55,726 nucleotides of DNA from assembly GCA_003176045.1 (NCBI GenBank), contig PSRM01000297.1:1-55726 (forward strand), written 5' to 3'. Under the pieces are notes generated by a model, which was not told the origin of the DNA, made no database searches, and saw only the letters and a list, made by a program, of their open reading frames with translations. This DNA comes from Verrucomicrobiota bacterium. Its GTDB lineage: Bacteria > Verrucomicrobiota > Verrucomicrobiia > Limisphaerales > UBA8199. Positions 36,194 through 46,301 of this stretch are shown one piece after another. A program made the position numbers and the translations under genes. Position 1 is the stretch's first letter. The number at the start of each line of letters is the position of its first letter.

Positions 36194-39100
36194 ATGAGCT
36201 ATCCCGGAACAGGCGCCTCCAAAATCCTTGGTGGCTTCAGCCTTTTGCTTTCAGTCAGCGCGTTTCTCGTGGCTACCCTGGAAGGTTCAACCCTGCGTGC
36301 CAACTGCTCGGCTCCGCCTTCCGGACTGGTTGGCTGGTGGCAGGGCGAGAACAGCACCCTGGACAGCGCAGCCGGCAATAACGGCGTCTGGATCGGAAAC
36401 CCGGGCTACGGCCCGGGCAAGGTCGGTCAGGGATTCGTTTTCGATGGCCTCGGATCGTATGTTGTTCTCGACAACACGCCCAATCTCCAAACACAAACCT
36501 TCACCATCGAAGCGTGGGTAAGAAGGGCCGATCCGACTTTTGCAACTCGCGGTGGAGCGCCCGGTGGCAGCATGTTCGGTTACGGGGCCGGCGGCTACAA
36601 TTTCGGAATGTACAATGACGGGCGCTTGAGCCTGACCCAAACGGGGTCCAGCGATGTCCAGACGGACTCCCTGGTGAGCGACACCAACTTCCACCACTTG
36701 GCCGTGACTAAAACCGGCAGCGTCGTAGTCTTCTACGTGGACGGCGTGGCCTATCCCGCAGACCCCTACGATCCCGGGTTCATTTTTTCGACACCGCCGG
36801 CCATCGGCTCAGGCCAGGACCCAAGTTACAGTTTCTGGGGCACGATTGACGAAGTGAGCTTCTACAATCGCGCGCTGTCCGCCGCGGAGATTCAAACCAT
36901 TTACAATGCCGGAAGCTCCGGCAAGTGCATGGCCCCGTATGTGACCATTCAACCGGTCAACCAGACCAATAGCGCCACTACGACCGCAACTTTCTCGGTT
37001 GTAGCAGGTGGCAGCCAGCCTTCGTCATACCAATGGATTTTCGGCCGCGACAAAATCCTTCGCGGAGCGACCCAAAACCCGCTCGTCCTGACGAACATTC
37101 AATTCGTTGAGGCCGGCCCTTACAGCGTGGTGATCTCCAATTCGGCAGGGTCCACTCGCAGCTCCAACGCCGTTCTGAAGATCCTTCCGCTCGCGCTCCC
37201 GAGGATTCATTTGCAGCCCACCAATCAGACAGTGATCGCGGGCGGCACTGCTTACTTATCAGTGAAAGCGACCGGCAGCCCGGCCCCTGATTACCAATGG
37301 CGATTGAACGGCAGAGCGTTGGCCGGGGCGACAAACTCCGTTCTGGTTCTGCCCCACGTTTCAGCCAGCCAGGCAGGCACGTACACTGTTCTGGTCCACA
37401 ACCATGCCGGTTCCCTGCTCAGCTCCAGAGCCGCCCTGCGCATGCTTCGCACCCGGTGCGCCGCTCCGCCCGCTGGCCTCGTGAGTTGGTGGCAGGCCGA
37501 AGGCAACGCGACGGACCTGGCCGGCGGAAATGACGGGACGCTCGTCGGCTCCGTGGCCTACGGCCCGGGCATGGCAAACCAGGGCTTTGTTAGCGATGGA
37601 ACTTATGTCTCCTGTGTGCAGCTCGCCAATGCGCCGGCGTTGCAGGTCCAATCATTCACCATCGAGGCGTGGGTGAAAAGGGCCGATAGCACGGTTGCAA
37701 CGGCCGACGGCGGCAGTGGCGGCAACCTCTTTGGTTACGGCGGCGGCGGCTACGACTTTGGGATGTTCAATAGCGGGCAACTGGTCCTCAACCAGGGTGG
37801 GCAAGGCGGTGTCCAGACTACTGCGCCGCTGGTCACAGATACAAACTTCCACCACCTGGCCGTGACCAAGACCGGGACTAACGTCGTGTTCTACGTGGAT
37901 GGCGCGCCCTATCCTGTGGGCCCTTATGATCCCGGGTTTACTTTCTCGAGCACACCCGCCATCGGAGCCCTCGGCACGGATGGAGGCGCCAGCTTTTGGG
38001 GTACTATTGACGAGCTCAGTTTCTACAACCGCGCGCTCTCGGCTGGCGAAGTGCAATCCATTTATACCGCTGGCAGTTATGGAAAATGTCCAACAATCTC
38101 TCCTGCCATCACGGCCGAGCCTGTGGGACGGACAGTTTTTACGGGCGCCAGCGTTTATTTGAATGTCGCGCCCTCCGGGGCTGAGCCTCTGACATACTTG
38201 TGGAAATTCAATGGCGCGCCTCTGCCCATGCAGACCAACCTTTCGCTGTTGCTCACGAACATCCAAATTGCGCAGGCCGGCCTTTATAGCGTGCTGGTTT
38301 CCAATTCATTCGGTTCCATACTCAGTTCCAGTGCCGTGCTTACGGTCCATGCCCCAACCCATTGCCCTCCTCCACTGCCAGGCATCGTGGGTTGGTGGCC
38401 TGGAGCAAGCAACGCGCTCGATATTGTCGGCGGCAACCATGGGGCAACCGCCGGCGGCGTGAGCTACGCGCCCGGAATGGTCAACCAGGGCTTCAATTTA
38501 GATGGAAACGGCTCGTATATCCAGTTGCCCAACGCCCTGGCTTTTCAGGTTCAGTCCTTCACCATCGAGGCCTGGGTTCAAAGGGCCAGCGCGTCGGTTG
38601 CCAACAACAGTGGCGCAGGAGGCGGCAATATTTTTGGCTATAGCTACGGCGGCTACAATCTGGGCATATACGATGACGGTCGGCTGAGTCTGGCTAAAGC
38701 GGCAAACGGCGACATCCAGACAACGCCCCTGATCACCGATACCAACTTCCACCACCTGGCTGTAACCAAGACAAACGCCACCGTCATTTTCTATGTGGAT
38801 GGCGTGGCGTATCCGGTCGCGCCTTTTGACCCTGGCTTCACCTTTGCTTCGACGCCGGTTATCGGCGCTCTGGGGACAGACATGGGCGCCAGCTTCTGGG
38901 GCATTATTGATGAAGTCAGTTTCTATAACAGGCCCCTTTCAGCGGACGAAATCCATTCCATTTACGCCGCCGGAGGCAATGGCAAATGTTCGAGCCTGGC
39001 GATCATCTCAGAGCCGGCCAACCAAACCGTGGCCGCGGGCAGCACGGCGTACTTTGCAGTGACGGCTGTGACCGACCCGCCCGCTGCGTACCAATGGAAA

Positions 39101-42100
39101 TTCAACGGCAGCGCCCTGGCTGGAGCGACCAATTCCATCCTGACCATTCCCAACACCGCGCTCGAACAGCTCGGCAGCTACTCTGTGCTGCTGACCAATG
39201 CCCAGGGCTCGGTCCGTAGTTCAAATGCCGTCCTGTCGCTGCTGCAAACCAATTGCGCGCCGCCAGTGCCTGGCATGGTCGCCTGGTGGCAGGCCGAAGG
39301 CAACGTGATTGATGTCGTCGCAGGCAATAATGGCGCGTTGGCCGGGGGCGTTACCTACGGCCACGGCATGATTTACAGCGGATTTGTCCTGGATGGGAAT
39401 CATGGTTCCTACGTGCAGCTCGCCAATTCGCCGGTCCTGCAGGCGCAGTCTTTCACCATCGAGGCCTGGGTCAAGCGCGCCGATGCCTCGCTGGCGACGG
39501 CTGCCGGCAATCCGGGCGGCCTGATCTTCGGCTACGGCCCGGGCGGCTACACCTTCGTCTTGTACAACGACGGGACGCTGGGCCTCAGCAAAGTTGGAGT
39601 TGACCAAGTCACCACTGCCGCTCTGGTGACAGACACCAACTTCCATCATCTGGCCGTGAGCAAGTCGGGCCGCACGGTGGTGTTTTATGTGGACGGTGTG
39701 GCTTATCCTGCGCCGTTCTATGATCCCGGATTCGCCTTCACAACCACGCCCGTGATCGGTGCCACCCTGGGCTTCGCCCCAGGCCAATACAATTTCTGGG
39801 GCACGATTGACGAGCTAAGCTTCTACAACCGCGGGCTCTCGGCCACAGAAGTCCAGGCCATTTATGCCGCCGGAAACTATGGCAAATGTCTTCCTTCGGC
39901 GATGCCGACATTTGCTCTCCAACCGGCAAGCGAAGCCGTTCCCTCAGGCGCCACGGTTTACCTCGAGGCCGTGGCCACAGGCGATCCCCCGCCTGCCTAC
40001 CAATGGCAATTCAACGGCACCCCTCTGCCTGGAGCGACGAACCCCGTCCTGGCGCTTAGCCCCATTTCGCTCAACCAGACTGGCGCATACAGTATGCAGA
40101 TAACCAACTCGCACGGCTCGGCGCTCAGTTCCAATGCCGTGCTCACCCTTTTGCAAACCAATTGCACGCCTGTCCCGTCGGGTCTGGTGAGTTGGTGGGG
40201 CGGTGAGAGCAACACCCTGGACTTTGCCAGGCTGAATGACGGCGCGCCCGTTGGTGGCGTCACCTATGACGCCGGCATGGTGGGCTCCGGGTTTGTTTTC
40301 GGAGGCAACGGGTCTTATGTCCTATTGTCCAACTCGCCCGGTCTGCAAGCGCAATCCTTCACCATCGAGGCCTGGCTGCAACGGGCAAGTTCCTCCGTCA
40401 CTACTGGCGGCGGGGACGCCGGTGGAGAAATTTTTGCCTATGGGCCAGGTGGCTATGCCTTCGCTCTCTATAACGGCGGTAGCTTGAGCCTGAGCAAAGT
40501 CGGCGCCAGCGAGGTCACAACCGCCAGCCTCGTCACCGATACAAACTTTCACCACCTCGCCGTCACCAAATCCGGAACGGAGGTCGTATTTTACGTGGAC
40601 GGTGTGGCTTACCCCGCGCCGCCCTATGATCCAGGCTTCACTTTTTCCACCACCCCTGCCATTGGGGCAGCCGTGGGTTATTTCGGGGGGCAATATAGTT
40701 TTTGGGGCATCATTGACGAGATAGCCTTCTACAATCGCGCGCTTTCGGCTGACGAAGTTTTTTCGCTGTATGCCGCCGGCAACTTTGGGAAATGTCCTTT
40801 GTCCTTGCCTCCGGCGATCCTTACTCAACCCGTGGGCCAGGCCATTTCGGTCGGCAACAGCGCCAACCTCACGGTGAGCGCCTCGGGCTCGTCCCCGCTT
40901 TCTTATCAATGGAGCCGCAACGGAGTCCCGCTCCCCGGCGCAACCAGTTCATCGCTGACCCTGTCCAACATCCTGCTTAATCAGGCCGGCTCCTATAGCG
41001 TTACGGTGACCAACGTGTTTGGGGCGGTGCTCAGCTCCAATGCCCTCGTCCAGGTGTCGCACCCATTCCTCTACGATCCCGCGTTGGCTTTTTCTATTTT
41101 TTCCAACCCTGCGGGCGTATGGAGTTACGGCTTCAGCGCCACTCTGGGCAGTCCTTTTAATTTCTGCGCGGCGCCACTACGGGTTCTCGGCGCCGAGGTG
41201 TGGCAGACCAGCCTCTATGGCGGGCCCCCATCGGTTTGGTTCAACGGCACCACCGGCGTGGTCATGGTTGGTACGATGATCTTCCGACCAGGTGGCCTTG
41301 GCCTGCAGCCAGGCCCAAACGGCGAGGATTCCATCCTCCGTTTCACCGCTCCGTCAGCAGGCATTTATGAGGTCCTGGCCGCCTACTTTGGAATTGATAC
41401 GATCGGGACCTCCACCGACGTTCACGTGCTGACCAACGGCGTCTCTGCCTTCGATGGCGCCGTCAACGGCTCCGGCCCAGGCTCTGGGTCCACAAACTTT
41501 TCGATTTTCAGTCTCAAAGCCGGTGACTCTGTGGATTTTGCGGTAGGTGTCGGACCGGATGGCTCTTTCTATGCCGACGCTACGGGCTTGTCTGTTCAAA
41601 TCGGCATCAACCATCCACCCACCGCCTCGAACCTCCGCCTGGCCACCTGGCAAAACCTCGCTGCGAACATTCCCATCTCAAGGTTGCTCGCATCTTGCAC
41701 CGATCCTGACGGCGACGCCGTCACCTTTAATGGTGTTTCTGAAACCAGCACCAACGGCGGCAAGGTGGTGCTCGACGCAAACGCGATTATCTATACCCCT
41801 CAGCCGAACTATATCGGACTCGACCGTTTCACTTATACGGAAGCCGATGACCACGGCGGAAGCACGTCGGCTTATGTCCTGGTCACCGTGGCCGCTTCAA
41901 ATCAGGAAACTGCCACCATGCTCCCCCCCATCGTGATACCCGGAGGCTACCAGATCGGTTTTCTAGCCTTGCACGGAGTCACCTACAACTTGCAAAGAGC
42001 CTCATCAATCAGCGGCCCCTGGACCACTCTGGCCGCAGTCACCACCGATTCCAATGGCCTTGGGATCTACGTAGAAACGAACGGACCTGCAGGAAGCGCT

Positions 42101-42124
42101 TTTTACAGAACGATTTACCCCTAG
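36194..42124 (+). CDS. Secreted LamG/Ig modular protein 2 (1976 aa, 5 LamG modules)
   Basis: The signal peptide covers about residues 1-32 (ILGGFSLLLSVSAFLVATL core). Five LamG-like domains begin near residues 38, 422, 724, 1021 and 1324, each framed by the same N-terminal and C-terminal cysteines as in protein 1. Single Ig-like domains separate them, except after the first LamG, where two Ig-like domains occur in tandem. The first of that pair opens with APYVTIQPVNQT, a subtype also found in protein 4. The C-terminal block (YDPALAFSIFS from about 1627, a cadherin-like domain and a final domain ending FYRTIYP) matches the other three proteins. The last LamG is most similar to the last LamG of protein 4. 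Its role is inferred to be like that of protein 1. Confidence 0.9.
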   Translation: MSYPGTGASKILGGFSLLLSVSAFLVATLEGSTLRANCSAPPSGLVGWWQGENSTLDSAAGNNGVWIGNPGYGPGKVGQGFVFDGLGSYVVLDNTPNLQTQTFTIEAWVRRADPTFATRGGAPGGSMFGYGAGGYNFGMYNDGRLSLTQTGSSDVQTDSLVSDTNFHHLAVTKTGSVVVFYVDGVAYPADPYDPGFIFSTPPAIGSGQDPSYSFWGTIDEVSFYNRALSAAEIQTIYNAGSSGKCMAPYVTIQPVNQTNSATTTATFSVVAGGSQPSSYQWIFGRDKILRGATQNPLVLTNIQFVEAGPYSVVISNSAGSTRSSNAVLKILPLALPRIHLQPTNQTVIAGGTAYLSVKATGSPAPDYQWRLNGRALAGATNSVLVLPHVSASQAGTYTVLVHNHAGSLLSSRAALRMLRTRCAAPPAGLVSWWQAEGNATDLAGGNDGTLVGSVAYGPGMANQGFVSDGTYVSCVQLANAPALQVQSFTIEAWVKRADSTVATADGGSGGNLFGYGGGGYDFGMFNSGQLVLNQGGQGGVQTTAPLVTDTNFHHLAVTKTGTNVVFYVDGAPYPVGPYDPGFTFSSTPAIGALGTDGGASFWGTIDELSFYNRALSAGEVQSIYTAGSYGKCPTISPAITAEPVGRTVFTGASVYLNVAPSGAEPLTYLWKFNGAPLPMQTNLSLLLTNIQIAQAGLYSVLVSNSFGSILSSSAVLTVHAPTHCPPPLPGIVGWWPGASNALDIVGGNHGATAGGVSYAPGMVNQGFNLDGNGSYIQLPNALAFQVQSFTIEAWVQRASASVANNSGAGGGNIFGYSYGGYNLGIYDDGRLSLAKAANGDIQTTPLITDTNFHHLAVTKTNATVIFYVDGVAYPVAPFDPGFTFASTPVIGALGTDMGASFWGIIDEVSFYNRPLSADEIHSIYAAGGNGKCSSLAIISEPANQTVAAGSTAYFAVTAVTDPPAAYQWKFNGSALAGATNSILTIPNTALEQLGSYSVLLTNAQGSVRSSNAVLSLLQTNCAPPVPGMVAWWQAEGNVIDVVAGNNGALAGGVTYGHGMIYSGFVLDGNHGSYVQLANSPVLQAQSFTIEAWVKRADASLATAAGNPGGLIFGYGPGGYTFVLYNDGTLGLSKVGVDQVTTAALVTDTNFHHLAVSKSGRTVVFYVDGVAYPAPFYDPGFAFTTTPVIGATLGFAPGQYNFWGTIDELSFYNRGLSATEVQAIYAAGNYGKCLPSAMPTFALQPASEAVPSGATVYLEAVATGDPPPAYQWQFNGTPLPGATNPVLALSPISLNQTGAYSMQITNSHGSALSSNAVLTLLQTNCTPVPSGLVSWWGGESNTLDFARLNDGAPVGGVTYDAGMVGSGFVFGGNGSYVLLSNSPGLQAQSFTIEAWLQRASSSVTTGGGDAGGEIFAYGPGGYAFALYNGGSLSLSKVGASEVTTASLVTDTNFHHLAVTKSGTEVVFYVDGVAYPAPPYDPGFTFSTTPAIGAAVGYFGGQYSFWGIIDEIAFYNRALSADEVFSLYAAGNFGKCPLSLPPAILTQPVGQAISVGNSANLTVSASGSSPLSYQWSRNGVPLPGATSSSLTLSNILLNQAGSYSVTVTNVFGAVLSSNALVQVSHPFLYDPALAFSIFSNPAGVWSYGFSATLGSPFNFCAAPLRVLGAEVWQTSLYGGPPSVWFNGTTGVVMVGTMIFRPGGLGLQPGPNGEDSILRFTAPSAGIYEVLAAYFGIDTIGTSTDVHVLTNGVSAFDGAVNGSGPGSGSTNFSIFSLKAGDSVDFAVGVGPDGSFYADATGLSVQIGINHPPTASNLRLATWQNLAANIPISRLLASCTDPDGDAVTFNGVSETSTNGGKVVLDANAIIYTPQPNYIGLDRFTYTEADDHGGSTSAYVLVTVAASNQETATMLPPIVIPGGYQIGFLALHGVTYNLQRASSISGPWTTLAAVTTDSNGLGIYVETNGPAGSAFYRTIYP

Positions 42125-42186
42125 AAGCAGCCCAAAAAGAACCTTCCCGTTATTCCCCAATTCCCCGGCTTGGACTAGTTCCGTGC

Positions 42187-42215
42187 TTGACACGCTTGGC
42201 TTTGTCTCGTTTAAT
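42187..42215 (+). promoter_or_regulatory. Predicted sigma-70 promoter of LamG/Ig gene 3
   Basis: TTGACA at 42187-42192 is followed after 17 nt by TTTAAT at 42210-42215, the best match to consensus in the window. It supports the downstream start at 42247, because a longer protein reading from 42187 would start inside the promoter. Confidence 0.68.
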
Positions 42216-42246
42216 ACACACAATCGGCTTTGTTCTGCGCAAAGGC

Positions 42247-45200
42247 ATGAGTTATTCGCGCACACACCTGGTCCAGATTAGTACCGGCACAGTCCTCGGA
42301 CGTTTTCGGAACTTTCTGGTTCTGGCGCTCGCCTTCGTACTGTGCGCCGTCAGGTTGTCGGCACAAACGAATTGCGCGCCCCTGCCGGTCGGCATTGTGG
42401 CTTGGTGGAGGGCCGAGGGCGATGCCGTGGATGCCATCAGTGGGAATAACGGGGCACTGGTAAACAGCACCGATTTCGGCGCCGGCATGGTGGGCCAAGG
42501 CTTTGTGTTTGATGGATACGGAACTTACGTCCAGCTCAGCAATGCCCCAGCTTTACAGGCCCAGTCTTTTTCCATCGAGGCGTGGGTCCAAAGGGCAAGC
42601 GAATCCGAGGCAACGGATACTGGCGACCCTGCAGGATACATTTTCGGCTACGGTTCCGGCGGTTACAACTTCGGCGTTTACAACGACGGACGTCTTAGCC
42701 TTGCCAAAGCAGGGTTTAGCGACGTCCAAACGCTGCCCCTGGTGACCGACACCAGCTTCCACCATCTGGCAGTAACCAAAGCGGGGAGCACGGTAATTTT
42801 TTATGCGGACGGAGTTGCTTATGCCGCTGATTCTTTTGATCCGGCATTTACCTTTTCCACGACGCCTGTCATAGGGGCCCTGGGAAAGGACCTAGGGAAC
42901 AGTTTCTGGGGCACCATTGACGAGGTCAGCTTTTATGACCGGCCACTTTCGCCTGACGAGCTGCAGGCTGTCTACGCTGCGGGAGCTTACGGTAAATGCG
43001 CTTATTCGCTGGCTCCGGTGATCACCTCGCAACCACCAAATGAGAGTGCTCCTCTGGGTGGCCCTGCTTATCTGGCTGTGAGAGCCACAGGAGGGCTGCC
43101 GCTCGCGTACCAATGGGAACTCAACGGCAGCCCATTGATTGGCGCGACCAACTCGTCTTTTTCTGTCCAGAATGTTTCGGCTGACAAGCTGGGGCCCTAT
43201 GCCGTCCTGGTGACCAACTTTGCCGGCTTGGTCCTCAGCTCGAATGCGGTGCTGACCATTCTGCAGAGCAATTGCACGACCATGCCTGCTTCCTTGATTG
43301 CCTGGTGGCAGGGGGAGGGCAGCGCCCAGGACACAGTCGGCGGCAACGATGGTGTCTTGGTTGGAGGCGCCGGCTACGGTCCGGCCATAGTAAACCAGGG
43401 ATTCGTTTTGAGCGGCAACAGGTCTTTCGTCCAGCTTGCCAATTTGCCGGCATTACACAGCCAGTCGTTCACGATCGAGGCTTGGATCAAACGAGCCAGC
43501 GCGGTGAGCGCGACCGCTAGCGGCAGCAGAGGAGGAAACATTTTCGGCTACGGCAACGGCGGATACAACCTCGGGATTTACAATGACGGACGCTTGAGCC
43601 TGACCAAGACCGGCAACAGCGATGTCCAAAGCTCGGTATTGATCACAGATACCAATTTCCATCACCTGGCGGCGACCAAAGCAGGAAGCAACGTAGTATT
43701 CTACGTGGATGGGACCGCTTATCCAGCAGCACTCTATGATCCTGGCTTCACCTTTTCGACAACGCCTGTCATTGGGGCCTTGGGCACGACCCTCGGCGCC
43801 AGCTTCTGGGGTATTATTGACGAAGTGAGCTTTTACAACCGGGCCCTCTCGGCTGGGGAGGTTAAGTCCATTTATGACGCTGGGAGTTATGGGAAATGCA
43901 CTTCTCCTTTGAGCATAACGATTTACTCGCAGCCGACCAATGAGACTGTCGCTGCGGGTCTCACGGCTTTCTTTCAAATAGACGCGGCGGGTATCCCGCG
44001 ACCGGCGTACCAATGGGAATTCGACGGCACCCCTTTGGCTGGAGCCACTAATTCCTTTTTGGTGCTGCCAAATGTATCGTTGAATCAGCTCGGCACATAC
44101 TCCGTCCTGGTGACCAACTCTCAAGGCTCGATCATTAGCTCCAATGCCGTACTCTCTCTTTTGCAGAGCAATTGCGTCCCCGTGCCGTCCGGAATCATAA
44201 GTTGGTGGCGGGGCGAGAACGATACCGTGGACATTGCAGGCGGCAATAACGGCACGCTGATCAATGGCGTAGGTTACGGCTCTGGTCTGGTGGGCAAAGC
44301 TTTTGTTTACGACGGTAGTTTTGGCTCGTATCTGCAGCTCACAAATTCGCCGGCTTTGCAGGTTCAAACCTTTACTATCGAAGCCTGGCTAAAGAGGGCG
44401 AGCGCCTCGGCGGCCACGGTTTTCGGTGGAGGCGGAAGCATATTTGGCTATGGCACAGGGGGTTACAATTTTGGGATCTATAACGACGGGCGGCTAAGCC
44501 TGACTAAGACGGGGACGAGCGACGTTCAGACTACAACCCTCGTTACGGATACCAATTATCACCACTTGGCAGTGACTAAAACGGGCAGCAACGTGATGTT
44601 CTACGTGGACGGAGCGATCTATCCGGCACCGCCTTATGACCCTGGTTTCACTTTTTCGACAGCGCCTGTGATTGGGGCGTTAGCTACGGGTCGTGGCGAC
44701 AGTTTCTGGGGCACAATTGATGAGGTGAGCTTCTACGGTCGGGCATTATCGGGTGCTGAGATCCAGTCCATTTATGCTGCTGGGAGCTATGGCAAATGCG
44801 TTCTCCCGCCGACGCTTACCGTGCATCCCGCCAGTCAGGTGGTGGCTCTGGGTGGCAGCGCCGCGTTAAAGGAGGTTGCTTTCGGGGCAACGCCTCTGTC
44901 GTACCAATGGAATTTTAACGGCACACCATTGTTCGGCGCGACCGCTGCCTCCCTGACCTTATCAAACGTCCAATCTTCTCAAGCTGGATTTTACGCTGTC
45001 ACTGTCAGTAATGCTTTCGGAACGGTCCAGAGCTCGAACGCTTTCTTGACCGTCTTGCACCCAGTACTCTACGATCCTTCTCTCGAGTTTTCCCCGACCT
45101 CCAACCCCTCGGGGCCATGGAGTTACGGCTTCAGCACCGCTCTTGGCAGTCCTATGGCCTTATACACCGAAGACCTCCAGATGAATGGCGCAGATGTATG

Positions 45201-46128
45201 GCTGACGAATCGCTCCTGCGCCAACGTTCTATCTGCGTTTCACAACGGCACGACAGGCGTGCTGACGCTCTCCAGCACAATCATCCTGCAGCCGCGCGCG
45301 CTCGGTCTCCATCCAGGCTGCGACTTCGAGTACTCAATTGCTCGTTTTACTGTCACCTCGGCTGGCCAATATGAGGTCGTCGCTGCGTTCTCTGGCCTTG
45401 ATACCCAGGGAACAACCACCGACGTGCATATTCTCACCAATGGCACCAGGATTTTTGACGGGCTAGTAAACGGGTTTGGGCAAGGCACAGGGCCGACGAT
45501 TTTTATAGCTCCGGCGCTTAAAGCCGGGGATTTTCTGGACTTCGCAGTTGGCGATGGACCAGACGGCTCCTACGCTAACGACGCCACCGGACTGTCGGTT
45601 CAAATTGGTATCAATCATCCCCCCATAGCTCCGAACCTGCAACTGGCGACGAGGCAAAATCAGCCCGTCAGTCTCCAGGTCGCCAAGCTCCTTCTCCTGT
45701 GCTCGGACCCGGACACGGACCCACTGAGCGTGACGGGTGTTACATCCCCCAGTACGAACGGTGCTGCGATCGTTCTGAACTCCGGCACCATCACCTATAC
45801 CCCGCCCGCCAATTTCATCGGCTCTGACCGCTTTAATTATACAGTTGCTGATGGCCACGGCGGCAGCGCATCGGCTTACGTGCTAGTGACCGTGGCCCCG
45901 GCGAATCAGCAATCGGCAAACATGTTGCCGCCTATCATCATAAGCGGTGGCTACGAAGTGAGTTTCCTCGGCCTGCCCGGCTACACCTACAGCCTGCAAC
46001 GAGCCTCCTCGGTCACTGGCCCCTGGACCACCCTGGCGACCATCACCACCGATTCCAACGGCCTCGGCACCTATGCCGACACCAACCCCCCTCCCGGAAG
46101 CGCTTTTTACAGAACTACTTATCCTTGA
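42247..46128 (+). CDS. Secreted LamG/Ig modular protein 3 (1293 aa, 3 LamG modules)
   Basis: The smallest member of the array. The ATG at 42247 was chosen because it has the same local context as gene 2 (AAAGG then ATGAG) and gives a good signal peptide (FLVLALAFVLCAVRLSAQ, cleavage near residue 40). A longer frame from 42187 overlaps the promoter. Three LamG-like domains begin near residues 43, 343 and 642 and alternate with single Ig-like domains. The shared C-terminal block starts at about residue 940 (YDPSLEFSP) and ends FYRTTYP. All three LamG domains are of the SDVQT/GALGT subtype. The 3' end and the 12-bp repeat units after the stop are similar to those of gene 4. Confidence 0.9.
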   Translation: MSYSRTHLVQISTGTVLGRFRNFLVLALAFVLCAVRLSAQTNCAPLPVGIVAWWRAEGDAVDAISGNNGALVNSTDFGAGMVGQGFVFDGYGTYVQLSNAPALQAQSFSIEAWVQRASESEATDTGDPAGYIFGYGSGGYNFGVYNDGRLSLAKAGFSDVQTLPLVTDTSFHHLAVTKAGSTVIFYADGVAYAADSFDPAFTFSTTPVIGALGKDLGNSFWGTIDEVSFYDRPLSPDELQAVYAAGAYGKCAYSLAPVITSQPPNESAPLGGPAYLAVRATGGLPLAYQWELNGSPLIGATNSSFSVQNVSADKLGPYAVLVTNFAGLVLSSNAVLTILQSNCTTMPASLIAWWQGEGSAQDTVGGNDGVLVGGAGYGPAIVNQGFVLSGNRSFVQLANLPALHSQSFTIEAWIKRASAVSATASGSRGGNIFGYGNGGYNLGIYNDGRLSLTKTGNSDVQSSVLITDTNFHHLAATKAGSNVVFYVDGTAYPAALYDPGFTFSTTPVIGALGTTLGASFWGIIDEVSFYNRALSAGEVKSIYDAGSYGKCTSPLSITIYSQPTNETVAAGLTAFFQIDAAGIPRPAYQWEFDGTPLAGATNSFLVLPNVSLNQLGTYSVLVTNSQGSIISSNAVLSLLQSNCVPVPSGIISWWRGENDTVDIAGGNNGTLINGVGYGSGLVGKAFVYDGSFGSYLQLTNSPALQVQTFTIEAWLKRASASAATVFGGGGSIFGYGTGGYNFGIYNDGRLSLTKTGTSDVQTTTLVTDTNYHHLAVTKTGSNVMFYVDGAIYPAPPYDPGFTFSTAPVIGALATGRGDSFWGTIDEVSFYGRALSGAEIQSIYAAGSYGKCVLPPTLTVHPASQVVALGGSAALKEVAFGATPLSYQWNFNGTPLFGATAASLTLSNVQSSQAGFYAVTVSNAFGTVQSSNAFLTVLHPVLYDPSLEFSPTSNPSGPWSYGFSTALGSPMALYTEDLQMNGADVWLTNRSCANVLSAFHNGTTGVLTLSSTIILQPRALGLHPGCDFEYSIARFTVTSAGQYEVVAAFSGLDTQGTTTDVHILTNGTRIFDGLVNGFGQGTGPTIFIAPALKAGDFLDFAVGDGPDGSYANDATGLSVQIGINHPPIAPNLQLATRQNQPVSLQVAKLLLLCSDPDTDPLSVTGVTSPSTNGAAIVLNSGTITYTPPANFIGSDRFNYTVADGHGGSASAYVLVTVAPANQQSANMLPPIIISGGYEVSFLGLPGYTYSLQRASSVTGPWTTLATITTDSNGLGTYADTNPPPGSAFYRTTYP

Positions 46129-46131
46129 GAC

Positions 46132-46205
46132 TTCGTCCTCCACTTCTTCATGAACTTTGTCTGAGCAGAACGACTTTGGACTTTGGACCTTGGACTTTGG
46201 ACTCT
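46132..46205. repeat. 12-bp and 7-bp tandem repeats between LamG/Ig genes 3 and 4
   Basis: At 46132-46167 three 12-bp units follow one another (TTCGTCCTCCAC, TTCTTCATGAAC, TTTGTCTGAGCA), directly after the stop of gene 3. At 46172-46205 there are four to five heptamers of the GGACTTT/GGACCTT type, like those at 7581-7660. The gene 4 ribosome binding site follows at about 46290. Only a weak promoter candidate (TTGCAA-N16-TATGGT, 46239-46266) is visible, so gene 4 may depend partly on transcription from gene 3. Confidence 0.75.
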
Positions 46206-46301
46206 CTAGCATGGGGTATTCACCTTTGCTTTTCGAATTTGCAAGCCGAACTCCGACACGTATGGTTCAACCGAACCGGGCTTCTGTTAGGAGGAAAAGG
46301 T

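Noticed and set aside
46125..46301. Longer N-terminus of LamG/Ig protein 4 from 46125
   Set aside because: It would overlap the end of gene 3 and translate tandem repeats. The strong ribosome binding site and signal peptide fit the ATG at 46302.
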